A stretch of DNA of 64,000 nucleotides, taken from assembly GCA_026874595.1 (NCBI GenBank), contig CM049321.1, positions 11,689,479 through 11,753,478 on the forward strand. The letters run 5' to 3'. The DNA is from Sipunculus nudus. Lineage: Eukaryota > Annelida > Sipuncula > Golfingiida > Sipunculidae. Shown in pieces: positions 38,287 through 52,859 of the stretch. How positions within the stretch are numbered: the first letter of the stretch is position 1; every line of letters begins with the position of its first letter. Position numbers and translations under genes: made by a program. The notes beneath the pieces are model-generated. The model had not been told where the DNA came from and did not search any database. It was given only the letters and a program-made list of their open reading frames with translations.

Positions 38287-41200
38287 AGAAAGGGAATTAG
38301 TCTGCGTCCCTACGGGACATATTCGTGTGTACTTTTTGAAAATGCTTCATTTCTGTAGTGTTTTCTCAATAAGCAAAGCATAAGCAAAACGCAAGCAAAT
38401 TGTAAGCAAAGGAAAAATGTCTTCATAAATTCTTTTTGCGATTATTTTCTGAGAATATAATGTATTATTAGGGTTTCAGGGAGTCTAATCGTATCGGAAA
38501 TAGTAGAAAATTGTAGATAATTTGGGAAAGAAATAAGAAAATTGCTCTCGAATTTAATATTATCCCTTTCATAAAATAGTAATATTTCAAATTTTTCATT
38601 TTATTGAAAGATTTTGCCATTATTTTTAGATTCCTGTTCACTTAGCGTCGCTATTTTGTCGCCAAGGAACTTGTCTGCGTACCCATGGGTCATATTCGTG
38701 TGTATTTGTAGAAAAAATGCTTCATTTCTGTGTTGTTTTCTCAATAAGCAAAGCATAAGCAAAACGCAAGCAATTTTTAAGCAAAGAAACAATATCTTCT
38801 TAAATTCTGTTTGCGACTAATTTCTGAGGACATAATGAATTATTAGGGTTCCATGGAGTCTAATCATGTCGGAAATAGTGGAAAATTGTAGATAAATTGG
38901 GAAAGAATTAAGAAAATGGGTCTCGAAATCGATATTGTCCCTTTTAGAAAATAGCAATATTTTATGTTTCGACTTTTTATTGAAAGATTTTGCCATTTTT
39001 ATTTAGAATCCGGTTCACTAAGCGTCACTAATTTGTCGCCAAGAAACTTGTCAGCGTACCCATGGGTCATATTCGTGTGTATTTGTAGAAAAATGCTTCA
39101 TTACTGTGGTGTTTTCACCGTAAGCAAAGAATAAGCAAAACGTAAGCAAATTGTAAGCAAAGGAACAATGTCTTCATAAATTCTTTTTGTAAATATTTTC
39201 TAGAGACATAATATATTATTTGACTAACCCGGAGCCTAATTATATCGGAAACTGTGCAAAACAGTAGATCAATTGATAAAAAATTAAAAAAATGGCTCCC
39301 TATAATCCCTAACATCTCTTATTGGAAATAGCAGTCTTTTACATTTCTAATATTGATTGAACGATTGTTCCCTTTACTTTTAGATTAATGTTCACTAGGG
39401 AGCACCGTTGTGTAGGAAGGGAATTAGTCTGCATCCCTACGGGACATATTCGTGTGTATTTTTTGAAAATGCTTCATTTCTGTGGTGTTTTCTCAATAAG
39501 CAAAGCATAAGCAAAACGCAAGCAAATTATTAGCAAAGGAAAAATGTCTTCATAAATTCTTTTTGCGACTATTTTCTGAGGATATAATGTATTATTAGGG
39601 TTCCAGGGAGTCTTATCGTATCGGAAATAGTAGAAAATTGTAGATAAATTGGGAAAGAAATAAAAAATGGGTCTCGAATTTAATATTATCCCTTTCATAA
39701 AATAGTAATATTTTATATTTTTACATTTTATTGAAAGATTTTGCCTTTTATTTTTAAATTTCTGTTCACTTAGCGTCACTATTTTGTCGCCAAGGAACTT
39801 GTCTGCGTACCTATGGGTCATATTCGTGTGTATTTGTAGAAAAATGCTTAATTTCTGTGGTGTTTTCACCGTAGGTAAAGAATAAGCAAAGCGTAAAGAA
39901 AGTGTAAGCAAAGGAACTACATCTTCATAAATTCTTTTTGTGAATATTTTCTCAAGACATAATGTATTAGTTGACTAACCAGGATCCTAATTATATCGGA
40001 GACGGTGCAAAACAGTAGATCAAATGAGAAAAAATTAAAAAATGGGTCCCTATAATCCATAATATCTCTTATTGGAAATAGCAGTCTTTTACATTTCTCA
40101 TATAGATTGAACGATTGTGCCCTTTATTTTTAGATTAATGTTCACTAGGAGGCACCATTGTGTAGCAAGGGAAATATTCTGCGTCCCTACGGGACATATT
40201 TGTTTGTTTTTGTTGAAAAATGCTTCATTTCTGTGGTGTTTTCTCAATAAGCAAAGCATAAGCAAAACGCAAGCAATTTTTAAGCAAAGAAACAATATCT
40301 TCATAAATTCTTTTTGCGACTATTTTCTGATGACATAATGAATTATTAGGATTCCAGGAAGTCTAATCATGTCGGAAATAGTGGAAAAATTGTAGATAAA
40401 TTGGGAAAGAATTAAGAAAATGGGTCTCGAAATCGATATTGTCCCTTTTAGAAAATAGTAATATTTTATATTTCGACTTTTTATTGAAAGATTTTGCCAT
40501 TTTTATTTAGAATCCGGTTCACTAAACGTCACTATTTTGTCGCCAAGAACTTGTCTGCGTACCCATGGGTCATATTCGTGTGTATTTGTAGAAAAATGCT
40601 TCATTTCTGTGGTGTTTTCACTGTAAGCAAAGAATAAGCAAACGAACTACATCTTCATAAATTCTTTTTGTGAATATTTTCTCAAGACATAATGTATTAG
40701 TTGACTAACCAGGAGCCTAATTATATCGGAAACGGTGCAAAACAGTAGATCAAATGGGAAAAAAATAAAAAAATGGCTCCCTATAATCGCTAACATCTAT
40801 TATTGGAAATAGCAGTCTTTTACATTTTTAATATTGATTGAACGATTGTTCCCTTTACTTTTAGATTAATGTTCACTAGGAGGCACCATTGTGTAGGAAG
40901 GGAATTAGTCTGCATCCCTACGGGACATATTCGTGTGTATTTTTTTAAAATGCTTCATTTCTGTGGTGTTTTCTCAATAAGCAAAGCATAAGCAAAACGC
41001 AAGCAAATTGTAAGTAAAGGAAAAATGTCTATATAAATTCTTTTTGCGACTATTTTCTGAGGATATAATGTATTATTAGGGTTCCAGGGAGTCTAATCGT
41101 GTCGGAAATAGTAGAAAATTGTAGATAAATTGGGAAAGAAATAAGAAAACGGGTCTCGAAATCGATATTATCCCTTTTAGAAAATAGCAATATTTTATAT

Positions 41201-41643
41201 TTCGACTTTTTATTGAAAGATTTTGCCATTTTTATTTAGAATCCGGTTCACTAAGCGTCACTATTTTGTCGCCAAGAAACTTGTCTGTGTACCATGGGTA
41301 ATATTCGTGTGTATTTGTAGAAAAATGCTTCATTTCTGTGGTGTTTTCTCAATAAGCAAATCATAAGCAAAACGTAAGCAAATTGTAAGCAAAGGAACAA
41401 TGTCTTCATAAATTCTTTTTGTAAATATTTTCTAGAGACATAATATATTATTTGACGAACCCGGAGCCTAATTATATCGGAAACGGTGCAAAACAGTAGA
41501 TCAATTGATAAAAAATTAAAAAAGGGTCCCTATAATCCCTAACATCTCTTATTGGAAATAGCAATCTTTTACATTTCTAATATTGATTGAACGATTATTC
41601 CCTTTACTTTTAGATTAATGTTCACTAGGAGGCACCATTGTGT
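38287..41643 (+). repeat. 9-mer higher-order repeat, copy 1
   Basis: Anchors 38287C, 38660A, 39037B, 39414C, 39788X, 40164C, 40541B (22 bp short), 40895C, 41270B, then the unit restarts at 41644C: 3357 bp. Private markers recurring in copy 2 include CGATTATTCC, AGAAAATTGCTCTCG, TTACTGTGGTG and the CACTAGGGAGCACCG form of the C approach. The longest open frame in the window (145 codons, minus strand, 39474-39911) lies here. In copy 2 it is broken by single-base differences, which argues against coding. Confidence 0.88.
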
Positions 41644-44600
41644 AGAAAGGGAATTAGTCTGCGTCCCTACGGGACATATTCGTGTGTACTTTTTGAAAAT
41701 GCTTCATTTCTGTAGTGTTTTCTCAATAAGCAAAGCATAAGCAAAACGCAAGCAAATTGTAAGCAAAGGAAAAATGTCTTCATAAATTCTTTTTGCGATT
41801 ATTTTCTGAGAATATAATGTATTATTAGGGTTTCAGGGAGTCTAATCGTATCGGAAATAGTAGAAAATTGTAGATAATTTGGGAAAGAAATAAGAAAATT
41901 GCTCTCGAATTTAATATTATCCCTTTCATAAAATAGTAATATTTCAAATTTTTCATTTTATTGAAAGATTTTGCCATTATTTTTAGATTCCTGTTCACTT
42001 AGCGTCGCTATTTTGTCGCCAAGGAACTTGTCTGCGTACCCATGGGTCATATTCGTGTGTATTTGTAGAAAAAATGCTTCATTTCTGTGTTGTTTTCTCA
42101 ATAAGCAAAGCATAAGCAAAACGCAAGCAATTTTTAAGCAAAGAAACAATATCTTCTTAAATTCTGTTTGCGACTAATTTCTGAGGACATAATGAATTAT
42201 TAGGGTTCCATGGAGTCTAATCATGTCGGAAATAGTGGAAAATTGTAGATAAATTGGGAAAGAATTAAGAAAATGGGTCTCGAAATCGATATTGTCCCTT
42301 TTAGAAAATAGCAATATTTTATGTTTCGACTTTTTATTGAAAGATTTTGCCATTTTTATTTAGAATCCGGTTCACTAAGCGTCACTAATTTGTCGCCAAG
42401 AAACTTGTCAGCGTACCCATGGGTCATATTCGTGTGTATTTGTAGAAAAATGCTTCATTACTGTGGTGTTTTCACCGTAAGCAAAGAATAAGCAAAACGT
42501 AAGCAAATTGTAAGCAAAGGAACAATGTCTTCATAAATTCTTTTTGTAAATATTTTCTAGAGACATAATATATTATTTGACTAACCCGGAGCCTAATTAT
42601 ATCGGAAACTGTGCAAAACAGTAGATCAATTGATAAAAAATTAAAAAAATGGCTCCCTATAATCCCTAACATCTCTTATTGGAAATAGCAGTCTTTTACA
42701 TTTCTAATATTGATTGAACGATTGTTCCCTTTACTTTTAGATTAATGTTCACTAGGGAGCACCGTTGTGTAGGAAGGGAATTAGTCTGCATCCCTACGGG
42801 ACATATTCGTGTGTATTTTTTGAAAATGCTTCATTTCTGTGGTGTTTTCTCAATAAGCAAAGCATAAGCAAAACGCAAGCAAATTGTTAGCAAAGGAAAA
42901 ATGTCTTCATAAATTCTTTTTGCGACTATTTTCTGAGGATATAATGTATTATTAGGGTTCCAGGGAGTCTAATCGTATCGGAAATAGTAGAAAATTGTAG
43001 ATAAATTGGGAAAGAAATAAAAAATGGGTCTCGAATTTAATATTATCCCTTTCATAAAATAGTAATATTTTATATTTTTACATTTTATTGAAAGATTTTG
43101 CCTTTTATTTTTAAATTTCTGTTCACTAAGCGTCACTATTTTGTCGCCAAGGAACTTGTCTGCGTACCTATGGGTCATATTCGTGTGTATTTGTAGAAAA
43201 ATGCTTAATTTCTGTGGTGTTTTCACCGTAGGTAAAGAATAAGCAAAGCGTAAAGAAAGTGTAAGCAAAGGAACTACATCTTCATAAATTCTTTTTGTGA
43301 ATATTTTCTCAAGACATAATGTATTAGTTGACTAACCAGGATCCTAATTATATCGGAGACGGTGCAAAACAGTAGATCAAATGAGAAAAAATTAAAAAAT
43401 GGGTCCCTATAATCCATAATATCTCTTATTGGAAATAGCAGTCTTTTACATTTCTCATATAGATTGAACGATTGTGCCCTTTATTTTTAGATTAATGTTC
43501 ACTAGGAGGCACCATTGTGTAGCAAGGGAAATATTCTGCGTCCCTACGGGACATATTTGTTTGTTTTTGTTGAAAAATGCTTCATTTCTGTGGTGTTTTC
43601 TCAATAAGCAAAGCATAAGCAAAACGCAAGCAATTTTTAAGCAAAGAAACAATATCTTCATAAATTCTTTTTGCGACTATTTTCTGATGACATAATGAAT
43701 TATTAGGATTCCAGGAAGTCTAATCATGTCGGAAATAGTGGAAAAATTGTAGATAAATTGGGAAAGAATTAAGAAAATGGGTCTCGAAATCGATATTGTC
43801 CCTTTTAGAAAATAGTAATATTTTATATTTCGACTTTTTATTGAAAGATTTTGCCATTTTTATTTAGAATCCGGTTCACTAAACGTCACTATTTTGTCGC
43901 CAAGAACTTGTCTGCGTACCCATGGGTCATATTCGTGTGTATTTGTAGAAAAATGCTTCATTTCTGTGGTGTTTTCACTGTAAGCAAAGAATAAGCAAAC
44001 GAACTACATCTTCATAAATTCTTTTTGTGAATATTTTCTCAAGACATAATGTATTAGTTGACTAACCAGGAGCCTAATTATATCGGAAACGGTGCAAAAC
44101 AGTAGATCAAATGGGAAAAAAATAAAAAAATGGCTCCCTATAATCGCTAACATCTATTATTGGAAATAGCAGTCTTTTACATTTTTAATATTGATTGAAC
44201 GATTGTTCCCTTTACTTTTAGATTAATGTTCACTAGGAGGCACCATTGTGTAGGAAGGGAATTAGTCTGCATCCCTACGGGACATATTCGTGTGTATTTT
44301 TTTAAAATGCTTCATTTCTGTGGTGTTTTCTCAATAAGCAAAGCATAAGCAAAACGCAAGCAAATTGTAAGTAAAGGAAAAATGTCTATATAAATTCTTT
44401 TTGCGACTATTTTCTGAGGATATAATGTATTATTAGGGTTCCAGGGAGTCTAATCGTGTCGGAAATAGTAGAAAATTGTAGATAAATTGGGAAAGAAATA
44501 AGAAAACGGGTCTCGAAATCGATATTATCCCTTTTAGAAAATAGCAATATTTTATATTTCGACTTTTTATTGAAAGATTTTGCCATTTTTATTTAGAATC

Positions 44601-45000
44601 CGGTTCACTAAGCGTCACTATTTTGTCGCCAAGAAACTTGTCTGTGTACCATGGGTAATATTCGTGTGTATTTGTAGAAAAATGCTTCATTTCTGTGGTG
44701 TTTTCTCAATAAGCAAATCATAAGCAAAACGTAAGCAAATTGTAAGCAAAGGAACAATGTCTTCATAAATTCTTTTTGTAAATATTTTCTAGAGACATAA
44801 TATATTATTTGACGAACCCGGAGCCTAATTATATCGGAAACGGTGCAAAACAGTAGATCAATTGATAAAAAATTAAAAAAGGGTCCCTATAATCCCTAAC
44901 ATCTCTTATTGGAAATAGCAATCTTTTACATTTCTAATATTGATTGAACGATTGTTCCCTTTACTTTTAGATTAATGTTCACTAGGAGGCACCATTGTGT
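41644..45000 (+). repeat. 9-mer higher-order repeat, copy 2
   Basis: Anchors at +3357 from copy 1: 41644C, 42017A, 42394B, 42771C, 43145X, 43521C, 43898B (22 bp short), 44252C, 44627B. I noticed only a handful of single-base differences from copy 1, e.g. AAATTATTAGC (39526 region) against AAATTGTTAGC, TCTTATCG against TCTAATCG, and CTTAGCG against CTAAGCG near 43128. After 45000 the following C monomer leads into an X' instead of an A, ending the 9-mer domain. Confidence 0.88.
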
Positions 45001-48000
45001 AGAAAGGGAAATAGTCTGCGTCCCTACGGGACATATTCGTGTGTCCTTTTTGAAAATGCTTCATTTCTGTGGTGTTTTCTCAATAAGCAAAGCATAAGCA
45101 AAACGTAAGAAATTTTTAAGCAAAGAAACAATATCTTCATAAATTCTTTTTGCGACTATTTTCTGAGGATATAATTAATTATTAGGGTTCCAGGGAGTCT
45201 AATCATGTCGGAAATAGTGGAAAATTGTAGATAAATTGGGAAAGAAATAAGAAAATGGGTCTCGAATTTAATATTATCCCTTTCAGAAAATAGTAATATT
45301 TCATATTTTTACATTCTATTGAAAGATTTTGCCTTTTATTTTTAAATTCCTGTTCACTTAGCGTCACTATTTTGTCCCCAAGTAACTTGTCTGCGTACCT
45401 ATGTGTCATATTCTTGTGTATTTGTAGAAAAATGCTTCATTTCTGTGGTGTTTTCACCGTAAGCAAAGAATAAGCAAAGCGTAAGGAAAGTGTAAGCAAA
45501 GGAACTACATCTTCATAAATTGTTTTTGCGACTGTTTTCTGAGGACATAATGTATTATTAGGGTTCCAGGGAGTCTAATCATGTCGGAAATAGTGGAAAA
45601 TTGTAGATAAATTGTGAAAGAAATAAGAAAATGGGTCTCGAATTTAATATTATCCCTTTTAGAAAATAGTAATATTTCTTATTTTTACATTTTGTTGAAA
45701 GATTTTGCCTTTTATTTTTAGATTCCTGTTCACTTAGCGTCGCTATTGTGTCGCCAAGGAACTTGTCTGCGTACCCATGAGTCATATTCCTGTGTATTTG
45801 TAGAAAAATGCTTCATTTCTGTGGTGTTTTCTCAATAAGCAAAGCAAAAGTAAAACGCAAGCAATTTTTAAGCAAAGAAACAATATCTTCATAAATTCTG
45901 TTTGCGACTAATTTCTGAGGACATAATGAATTATTATGGTTCCAGGGAGTCTAATCATGTCGGAAATAGTGGAAAATTGTAGATAAATTGGGAAAGAATT
46001 AAGAAAATGGGTCTCGAAATCGATATTGTCCCTTTTAGAAAATAGCAATATTTTATATTTCGACTTTTTATTGAAAGATTTTGCCATTTTTATTTAGAAT
46101 CCGGTTCACTAAGCGTCACTATTTTGTCGCCAAGAAACTTGTCTGCGTACCCATGGGTCATATTCGTGTGTATTTGTAGAAAAATGCTTAATTTCTGTGG
46201 TGTTTTTACCGTAGGTAAAGAATAAGCAAAGCGTAAGGAAAGTGTAAGCAAAGGAACTACATCTTCATAAATTCTTTTTGTGAATATTTTCTCAAGACAT
46301 AATGTATTAGTTGACTAACCAGGAGCCTAATTATATCGATAACGGTGCAAAACAGTAGATCAAATGAGAAAAAATTAAAAAATGGGTCCCTATAATCCAT
46401 AATATCTCTTATTGGAAATAGCAGTCTTTTACATTTCTCATATAGATTGAACGATTGTGCCCTTTATTTTGAGATTAATGTTCACTAGGAGGCACCATTG
46501 TGTAGCAAGGGAAATATTCTGCGTCCCTACGGGACATATTTGTTTGTTTTTGTTGAAAAATGCTTCATTTCTGTGGTGTTTTCTCAATAAGCAAAGCATT
46601 AGCAAAACGCAAGCAATTTTTAAGCAAAGAAACAATATCTTCATAAATTCTTTTTGCGACTATTTTCTGATGACATAATGAATTATTAGGGTTCGAGGAA
46701 GTCTAATCATGTCGGAAATGGTGGAAAATTGTAGATAAATTGGGAAAGAATGAAGAAAATGGGTCTCGAAATCGATATTGTCCCTTTTAGAAAATAGTAA
46801 TATTTTATATTTCGACATTTTATTGAAAGATTTTGCCATTTTTATTTAGAATCCGGTTCACTTAACGTCACTATTTTGTCGCCAAGAACTTGTCTGCGTA
46901 CCCATGGGTCATATTCGTGTGTATTTGTAGAAAAATGCTTCATTTCTGTGGTGTTTTCACTGTAAGCAAAGAATAAGCAAACGAACTACATCTTCATAAA
47001 TTCTTTTTGTGAATATTTTCTCAAGACATAATGTATTAGTTGACTAACCAGGAGCCTAATTATATCGGAAACGGTGCAAAACAGTAGATCAAATGGGAAA
47101 AAAATAAAAAAATGGCTCCCTATAATCGCTAACATCTATTATTGGAAATAGTAGTCTTTTACATTTTTAATATTGATTGAACGATTGTTCCCTTTACTTT
47201 TAGATTAATGTTCACTAGGAGGCACCATTGTGTAGGAAGGGAATTAGTCTGCGTCCCTACGGGACATATTCGTGTGTATTTTTTTAAAATGCTTCATTTC
47301 TGTGGTGTTTTCTCAATAAGCAAAGCATAAGCAAAACGCAAGCAAATTGTAAGTAAAGGAAAAATGTCTATATAAATTCTTTTTGCGACTATTTTCTGAG
47401 GATATAATGTATTATTAGGGTTCCAGGGAGTCTAATCGTGTCGGAAATAGAAGAAAATTGTAGATAAATTGGGAAAGAAATAAGAAAATGGGTCTCGAAA
47501 TCGATATTATCCCTATTAGAAAATAGCAATATTTTATATTTCGACATTTTATTGAAAGATTTTGCCATTTTTATTTAGAATCGGTTCACTAAGCGTCACT
47601 ATTTTGTCGCCAAGAAACTTGTCTGTGTACCATGGGTAATATTCGTGTGAATTTGTAGAAAAATGCTTCATTTCTGTGGTGTTTTCTCAATAAGCAAATC
47701 ATAAGCAAAACGTAAGCAAATTGTAAGCAAAGGAACAATGTCTTCATAAATTCTTTTTGTAAATATTTTCTAGAGACATAATATATTATTTGACGAACCC
47801 GGAGCCTAATTATATCGGAAACGGTGCAAAACAGTAGATCAATTGATAAAAAATTAAAAAAGGATCCCTATAATCCCTAACATCTCTTATTGGAAATAGC
47901 AATCTTTTACATTTCTAATATTGATTGAACGATTGTTCCCTTTACTTTTAGATTAATGTTCACTAGGAGGCACCATTGTGTAGGAAGGGAAATAGTCTTC

Positions 48001-49104
48001 GTCCCTACGGGACATATTTGTTTGTTTTTGTTGAAAAATGCTTCATTTCTGTGGTGTTTTCTCAATAAGCAAAGCATAAGCAAAACGCAAGCAATTTTTA
48101 AGCAATTAAACAATATCTTCATAAATTCTTTTTGCGACTAATTTCTGAGGACATAATTATTATTAGGGTTCCAGGGAGTCTTATCATGTCGGAAATAGTG
48201 GAAAATTGTAGATAAATTGGGAAAGAATTAAGAAAATGGGTCTCGAAATCGATATTGTCCCTTTTAGAAAATAGCAATATTTTAAATTTCGACTTTTTAT
48301 TGAAAGATTTTGCCATTTTTATTTAGAATCCGGTTCACTAAGCGTCACTATTTTGTCGCCAAGAAACTTGCCTGCGTACCCATGGGTCATATTCGTGTGT
48401 ATTTGTAGAAAAATGCTTCATTTCTGTGGTGTTTTCACCGTAAGCAAAGAATAAGCAAAACGTTAGCAAATTGTAAGCAAAGGAACGTCTTCATAAATTC
48501 TTTTTGTAAATATTTTCTAGAGACATAATATATTATTTGTCTAACCCGGAGCTTAATTATATCGGAAACGATGCAAAACAGTAGATCAAATGAGAAAATA
48601 TTAAAAAATGGGTCCCTATAATCCATAATATCTCTTATTGGATATAGCAGTCTTTTACATTTCTCATATTGATTGAACGATTGTGCCCTTTATTTTTAGA
48701 TTAATGTTCACTAGGAGGCACCATGTGTAGCAAGGGAAATAGTCTGCGTCCCTACGGGACATATTTGTTTGTTTTTGATGAAAAATTCTTCATTTCTGTG
48801 GTGTTTTCTCAATAAGCAAAGCATAAGCAAAACGTAAGCAATTTTTAAGCAAAGAAATAATATCTTCATAAATTCTTTTTGCGACTATTTTCTGAGGATA
48901 TAATGAATTATTAGGGTTCCAGGGAGTCTAATCATGTCGGAAATAGTGGAAAATTGTAGATAAATTGGGAAAGAAATCAGAAAATGGGTCTCGAATTTAA
49001 TATTATCCCTTTCAGAAAATAGTAATATTTCATATTTTTACATTCTATTGAAAGATTTTGCCTTTTATTTTTAAATTCCTGTTCACTTAGCGTCACTATT
49101 TTGT
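45001..49104 (+). repeat. Irregular stretch of 11 monomers
   Basis: Anchors and types: 45001C, 45377X', 45752A, 46128B, 46504C, 46880B (22 bp short), 47234C, 47608B, 47982C, 48357B, 48729C. There is no in-phase HOR, but the pieces are related to neighbours: 46.2-47.9 kb resembles the X-C-B-C-B part of the 9-mer and 21-mer units, and 47,982-49,104 (C-B-C) matches 55,487-56,609 at about +7505. The B approach before 47608 has a one-base loss in the usual AATCCGG. This is a transition zone between the middle and right HOR domains. Confidence 0.8.
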
Positions 49105-50232
49105 CCCCAAGTAACTTGTCTGCGTACCTATGTGTCATATTCGTGTGTATTTGTAGAAAAATTCTTCATTTCTGTGGTGTTTTCACCGTAAGCAAAGAGT
49201 AAGCAAAGCGTAAGGAAAGTGTAAGCAAAGGAACTACATCTTCATAAATTGTTTTTGCGACTGTTTTCTGAGGACATAATGTATTATTGGGGTTCCAGGG
49301 AGTCTAATCATGTCGGAAATAGTGGAAAATTGTAGATAAATTGTGAAAGAAATAAGAGAATGGGTCTCGAATTTAATATTATCCCTTTCAGAAAATAGTA
49401 ATATTTCTTATTTTTACATTTTATTGAAAGATTTTGCCTTTTATTTTTAGATTCCTGTTCACTTAGCGTCGCTATTTTGTCGCCAAGGAACTTGTCTGCG
49501 TACCCATGGGTCATATTCGTGTGCATTTGTAGAAAAATGCTTCATTTCTGTGGTGTTTTCTCAATAAGCAAAGCATAAGCAAAACGCAAGCGATTTTTAA
49601 GCAAAGAAACAATATCTTCATAAATTCTTTTTGCGACTATTTTCTGAGGACATAATGAATGATTAGGGTTCCAGGGAGTCTAATTATGTCGGAAATAGTG
49701 GAAAATTGTAGATAAATTGGGAAAGAATTAAGAAAATGGGTCTCGAAATCGATATTGTGCCTTTTAGAAAATAGCAATATTTTATATTTCGACTTTTTAT
49801 TGAAAGATTTAGCCATTTATATTTAGAATCCGGTTCACTAAGCGTCACTATTTTGTCGGCAAGAAACTTGTCTGCGTACCCATGGGTCATATTCGTGTGT
49901 ATTTTTAGAAAAATGCTTCATTTCTGTGGTGTTTTCGCCGTAAGCAAAGAATAAGCAAAGCGTAAGGAAAGTGTAAGCAAAGGAAATACATCTTCATAAA
50001 TTCTTTTTGTGAATATTGTTTTAAGACATAATGTATTAGTTGATTAACCAGGAGCCTAATTATATCGGAAACGTTGCAAAACAGTTGATCAATTGAGAAA
50101 AAATAAAAAAATGGGTCCCTATAATCCATAATATCTCTTATTGGAAATAGCAGACTGTTACATTTCTAATATTGATTGAACGATTGTGCCCTTTATTTTT
50201 AGATTAATGTTCACAAGGAGGCACCATTGTGT

Positions 50233-50608
50233 AGCCAGGGAATTAGTCTGCGTACCCATGGGTCATATTCGTGTGTATTTGTAGAAAAATGCTTCATTTC
50301 CGTGGTGTTTTCTCAATAAGCAAAGCATAAGCAAAACGTAAGCAAATTGTAAGCAAAGGAACAATGTCTTCATAAATTCCTTTTGTAAATATTTTCTAGA
50401 GACATAATGTATAATTTGACTAACCGGGAGCCTAATTATATCGGAAACGGTGCAAAACAGTAGATCAATTGAAAAAAATTAAAAAAAGGGTCCCTATATT
50501 CCCTAACATCTCTTATTAGAAATAGCAATCTTTTACATTTCTAATAATGATTGAACGATTGTTCCCTTTACTTTTAGATTAATGTTCACTAGGAGGCACC
50601 ATTGTGTA
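50233..50608 (+). repeat. Prototype CA mosaic monomer
   Basis: Starts as C (CAAGGAGGCACC, AGCCAGGGAATTAGTC) and within the core switches to the A/B form: GCGTACCCATGGGTCAT and TATTTGTAGAAAAATGC, then TTTCCGTGGTG and TTTTCTCAATAAGC, before a B-type TTTGTAAATATT later part. The switch falls at TCTGCGT, which is common to all types. Related monomers start at 53236, 55112, 58114 and 61493. Confidence 0.78.
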
Positions 50609-52859
50609 GGAAGGGAAATAGTCTTCGTCCCTACGGGACATATTTGTTTGTTTTTGTTGAAAAATGCTTCATTTCTGTGGTGTTTTCTCAATAAGCAAAG
50701 CATAAGCAAAACGCAAGCAATTTTTAAGCAAATAAACAATATCTTCATAAATTCTTTTGGCGACTAATTTCTGAGGACATAATAAATTATTAGGGTTCCA
50801 GGGAGTCTAATCATGTCGGAAATAGTGGAAAATTGTAGATAAATTGGGAAAGAATTAAGAAAATGGGTCTCGAAATCGATATTGTCCCTTTTAGAAAATA
50901 GCAATATTTTAAATTTCGACTTTTTATTGAAAGATTTTGCCATTTTTATTTAGAATCCGGTTCACTAAGCGACACTATTTTGTCGCCAAGAAACTTGCCT
51001 GCGTACCCATGGGTCATATTCGTGTGTATTTGTAGAAAAATGCTTCATTTCTGTGGTGTTTTCACCGTAAGCAAAGAATAAGCAAAACGTTAGCAAACTG
51101 TAAGCAAAGGAACGTCTTCATAAATTATTTTTGTAAATATTTTCTAGAGACATAATATATTATTTGTCTAACCCGGAGCTTAATTATATCGGAAACGATG
51201 CAAAACAGTAGATCAAATGAGAAAATATTAAAAAATGGGTCCCTATAATCCATAATATCTCTTATTGGATATAGCAGTCTTTTACATTTCTCATATTGAT
51301 TGAACGATTGTGCCCTTTATTTTTAGATTAATGTTCACTAGGAGGCACCATGTGTAGCAAGGGAAATAGTCTGCGTCCCTACGGGACATATTTGTTTGTT
51401 TTTGATGAAAAATTCTTCATTTCTGTGGTGTTTTCTCAATAAGCAAAGCATAAGCAAAACGTAAGCAATTTTTAAGCAAAGAAATAATATCTTCATAAAT
51501 TCTTTTTGCGACTATTTTCTGAGGATATAATGAATTATTAGGGTTCCAGGGAGTCTAATCATGTCGGAAATAGTGGAAAATTGTAGATAAATTGGGAAAG
51601 AAATCAGAAAATGGGTCTCGAATTTAATATTATCCCTTTCAGAAAATAGTAATATTTCATATTTTTACATTCTATTGAAAGATTTTGCCTTTTATTTTTA
51701 AATTCCTGTTCACTTAGCGTCACTATTTTGTCCCCAAGTAACTTGTCTGCGTACCTATGTGTCATATTCGTGTGTATTTGTAGAAAAATGCTTCATTTCT
51801 GTGGTGTTTTCACCGTAAGCAAAGAATAAGCAAAGCGTAAGGAAAGTGTAAGCAAAGGAACTACATCTTCATAAATTGTTTTTGCGACTGTTTTCTGAGG
51901 ACATAATGTATTATTGGGGTTCCAGGGAGTCTAATCATGTCGGAAATAGTGGAAAATTGTAGATAAATTGTGAAAGAAATAAGAGAATGGGTCTCGAATT
52001 TAATATTATCCCTTTCAGAAAATAGTAATATTTCTTATTTTTACATTTTATTGAAAGATTTTGCCTTTTATTTTTAGATTCCTGTTCACTTAGCGTCGCT
52101 ATTTTGTCGCCAAGGAACTTGTCTGCGTACCCATGGGTCATATTCGTGTGCATTTGTAGAAAAATGCTTCATTTCTGTGGTGTTTTCTCAATAAGCAAAG
52201 CATAAGCAAAACGCAAGCGATATTTATGCAAAGAAACAATATCTTCATAAATTCTTTTTGCGACTATTTTCTGAGGACATAATGAATGATTAGGGTTCCA
52301 GGGAGTCTAATTATGTCGGAAATAGTGGAAAATTGTAGATAAATTGGGAAAGAATTAAGAAAATGGGTCTCGAAATCGATATTGTGCCTTTTAGAAAATA
52401 GCAATATTTTATATTTCGACTTTTTATTGAAAGATTTAGCCATTTATATTTAGAATCCGGTTCACTAAGCGTCACTATTTTGTCGGCAAGAAACTTGTCT
52501 GCGTACCCATGGGTCATATTCGTGTGTATTTTTAGAAAAATGCTTCATTTCTGTGGTGTTTTCGCCGTAAGCAAAGAATAAGCAAAGCGTAAGGAAAGTG
52601 TAAGCAAAGGAAATACATCTTCATAAATTCTTTTTGTGAATATTGTTTCAAGACATAATGTATTAGTTGACTAACCAGGAGCCTAATTATATCGGAAACG
52701 TTGCAAAACAGTAGATCAAATGAGAAAAAAATAAAAAATGGGTCCCTATAATCCATAATATCTCTTATTGGAAATAGCAGACTGTTACATTTCTAATATT
52801 GATTGAACGATTGTGCCCTTTATTTTTAGATTAATGTTCACTAGGAGGCACGATTGTGT

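Noticed and set aside
39474-39911. Longest open frame (145 codons, minus strand)
   Set aside because: The corresponding stretch in the near-identical next 9-mer copy is broken by single-base changes. Low-complexity, AT-driven composition and no recognised domain.
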